NCBI GenBank assembly: GCA_963971405.1
Contig: OZ020489.1
Span: 45,338,510 to 45,402,509, forward strand
Direction: 5' to 3'
Source: Psococerastis gibbosa
Taxonomy: Eukaryota; Arthropoda; Insecta; Psocodea; Psocidae
Length of the DNA: 64,000 bases
Part shown: piece after piece, positions 61,690-64,000 of the stretch
How the letters are laid out: every line of letters starts with the position of its first letter
Position numbering within the stretch: position 1 is the first letter of the stretch
The notes under the pieces: model-generated
What the model was told of the DNA's origin: nothing
Databases searched by the model: none
What the model saw: only the letters and a program-made list of their open reading frames with translations
Program-made: the position numbers and the translations under genes

Positions 61690-61770
61690 ATGATGAGCCA
61701 TGGTCGATATGAAGTGTACCTACAAACGTTTCGTCAACATATATGGTCAGCATCTTCAGTGACACTTGTC
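61690..61770 (-). repeat. diverged Penelope-like terminal-repeat fragment
   Basis: On the minus strand: ACTGAAGATGCTGACCATAT then TGTTGACGAAACGTTTG. Same family as the 6.8, 9.6, 10.1 and 40.6 kb units, with changes in the stem region. Confidence 0.5.
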
Positions 61771-64000
61771 CCAAACAGTTACATTTGTTATTTTTTTGTA
61801 GGTAGAAATCGGTCGGGTTCGGTAACCCCTACTGCAGCCTTTGGCCGAGTTAGACCCACGGTTCGCCTCCTTTTGGCAACCAGAGGTTTCACATTGTGGC
61901 CCTCATCTGGTGATCTGGCTACAACTTCCTTTAGTTAGTTAGTGCTAGAAGGTATGACTAATATTCTGTAAGACATTAGTTTACAAAATTATAATTCAAT
62001 TAAACTATCGTTGATATGTACAGTTGGGTGTAAGAGAGGGCCATAGGCCCTAATCGCGCTGTATCTACATTTTTTTCTTCAATAAAACTTTACCGGATTA
62101 TCATTATTATTATTATTAGCTAAAGTATAACAGTTGTAGAACTGTACTAAATCCGGGTTTTGCTTCGCTACAATCCGGTCTCGTTCATCCCCTGAGCATA
62201 GTGACTCAAAGTCTCACAATCCTCACACTCCTAAATCTGACTGGCTTGTGCTGCATTTGCATTCTGCCAGATTTTTTTGGTAGTCCATATCATAGGCACC
62301 GTCATTACGACTGAGACCATCAAACATAGCAGCATCAGCGGGATGCAAAGTGTCTTCACTTTGAAAAGTTGCAGCAAGTCAGAGGAACACTGTGTTCTCA
62401 CAAGCTTTATCCCAATGTTAGTATTTAACCTTCATCGACGAGAATTGTTTGCAAACGTCTGTTGAAAGACATTATAAGCGCACAGAGTAAGCCAAAGTGG
62501 CTAAATATTGTAATTAATTCGATTAAAATGATAAACGACATTGGATGGCAGCTGCTGCCAAATAACAATTACACTGAGTCTACGCTTACCAGCTCGCGAA
62601 TCTGTTTGAAAAATTCAGTTCAGAATTAGATCTCCCACAATAATGATAACAAAAGTTATTTTTAACATGTTCTGGGGCTACTCTACGGCTTTATAATATC
62701 TTAGTAACTAACACAAGCCAATGCTTATTTTTTTTTCCTCTTGACCACATTACTACGCCAAATAGGCTGGGGCATCACTTCAATATGCTCTAGAGCTTAC
62801 AGCGTGACAACTGATTTATTTGTCCGCGCCGGCTCGTGCTGTCGTTGTCATACGTGGGCGATCCCATATTCCCATATTCGGGCGTTTGATTCGCTGATGA
62901 AAGTCATTTATTGCTTTTAAATTTATAAAAATAAATCTACATTTTTCGAGAAGTAACCAGGTTTTTGAAGGTTTTTTGAAGAAATATTGGGCACACATTG
63001 CTTGCATGGTACCTAACAACATACCAAAAATCCGACTTTACCGGATTTTTTGCAAGTTCCACGTTTCATATGGCTGGCCTATAATGAAGACTGTTGTAAT
63101 TTTTTTGAAAGGTTAGTCCCTTACAAACGATTGAATAAATGTATCCAATTGACCTCTTCAGCCGCCTCTGTAGGTTAGTACCCGCGTTGAGTTACAACAC
63201 GTCTCCGATCGCATGGCGTGTAGAGACTCGCACAAAGTACAAGCACAATACCACAATGCCATTGAAGTCGATTAGATATCACAATCCGCAAGTAGCCTTA
63301 AAGGTACATAAATTTAATGTACTGTGGGTCGATTGATGAATTTTACGGTCATTTCATGCTAGGAAATTTGACCTTGTTGCATGCACACGGAGAATAGAGG
63401 GAATACTCTTTCCCCATAATTATTGAAACATTGTAAGAAGACCGCCCACTCACCTGTCTTCTAATGGAAATTAGGAAGACTGTGAGCTTTTGGAAGTCCC
63501 TTCTAGTAGTGTCCTTTTATCCTAAACAAACAGCCTATTTTGTGCATACTTATTACAGTCATTCATTGAAGAAGGGTCTTCGTCACGATATGATTGTATT
63601 TCATGTTCTTTGAATTCACACGCCAGAGTTCTAGAGCAAAGTAAAGGAAAAGAGACATGTTGTGCATGCAACGAGGGCAAATTCACAGTTTGAACTGGAG
63701 GGGGTCTTATACGCTTGTCATTCCGTGTTTACATTGTGCAAATTGTTTCCTTCCTATACACCAAAGTTATCTTAAGAGGAGACTTCATTCCATGTCCATG
63801 TCAATAAACAAACTGCAAGCTTTTCTTAATTTATTTTACGCCTAACCCACTCCCGCAACCGCCTGCTAAAAACGGGTCCTTATAGGAAGCAGGCCCGGGT
63901 GCGGATAAACATAGGATAAGTTTGTCATTCTGTGTTTACATTGTACAAAGTGTTTCCTTCTTATAAGCTTTGTGAAACCCTTAGACCATGATAGGTACTT
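61771..64000. other. unassigned end of window
   Basis: 62,020-62,075 matches part of the SINE body (GTGTAAGAGAGGGCC). (TTA)n at about 62,101-62,120. 63,185-63,270 is the dispersed repeat shared with 48,337 and 58,500. Two related segments at about 63,708-63,760 and 63,918-63,968 share TTTGTCATTC-TGTTTACATTG-like sequence. No gene supported. Confidence 0.4.

Overview
The window looks like a stretch of an arthropod nuclear genome (insect or crustacean; the order cannot be fixed from this sequence). Host genes are split into short exons with GT-AG introns, the sequence is AT-rich, and it is packed with retroelements (several LINE families, Penelope-like elements, a gypsy remnant), DNA transposons (piggyBac, hAT-like, MITEs), SINEs, foldback repeats and long G/C homopolymer runs. 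Most open frames in the window are chance frames or transposon debris. The splice models below come from reading exon edges and codon phase by eye.

Three host genes can be supported. (1) A small RING-H2 protein on the plus strand, five coding exons from 16,174 to 22,406 (96 residues: N-terminal membrane segment, proline run, RING-H2), with a possible alternative last exon at 28,952-28,999 that also supplies the final Cys pair. (2) The last two exons of an acid-lipase-family gene on the minus strand (38,827-38,914 and 33,322-33,623), carrying the catalytic Asp and His region; the upstream exons were not found. (3) The C-terminal half of a novel (delta/theta-type) protein kinase C on the minus strand, nine exons from 58,180 down to 42,423 covering the end of C1B, the whole kinase domain and the C-tail. 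All junctions are in phase. Exons upstream of 58,180 lie outside the window.

The most unusual host feature is in the PKC gene. The exon carrying the ATP-binding lysine (YYAIK) exists as six tandem copies in 755 bp (50,323-51,077). Four are broken; the first and the last are both intact with splice sites. The exon is 95 bp, so using both would break the frame: they can only be alternatives. The same gene has a second, divergent copy of its last exon (43,305-43,469) that would give a C-tail without the hydrophobic motif.

Layout: 0-2.8 kb mostly unexplained; 2.8-15.4 kb a graveyard of LINEs, Penelope-like and SINE fragments; 16.2-29 kb the RING gene with a foldback element, an hAT-like MITE and a 2.9-kb hAT-like element that itself contains a gypsy remnant; 30.3-32.85 kb a complete piggyBac element with an intact 615-residue transposase, TTAA duplications and inverted termini; 33.3-38.9 kb the lipase exons around a 1.1-kb palindrome and three tandem hairpin MITEs; 42.4-58.2 kb the PKC gene, whose introns hold a nearly intact LINE, a Penelope-like element and MITEs; 58.2-64 kb repeats and unassigned sequence. 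Several repeat families, including one enclosing a recognisable Penelope GIY-YIG domain, share a C-U-G-A-N-G-A / stem-loop / G-A-A-A-C motif resembling a hammerhead-ribozyme core.
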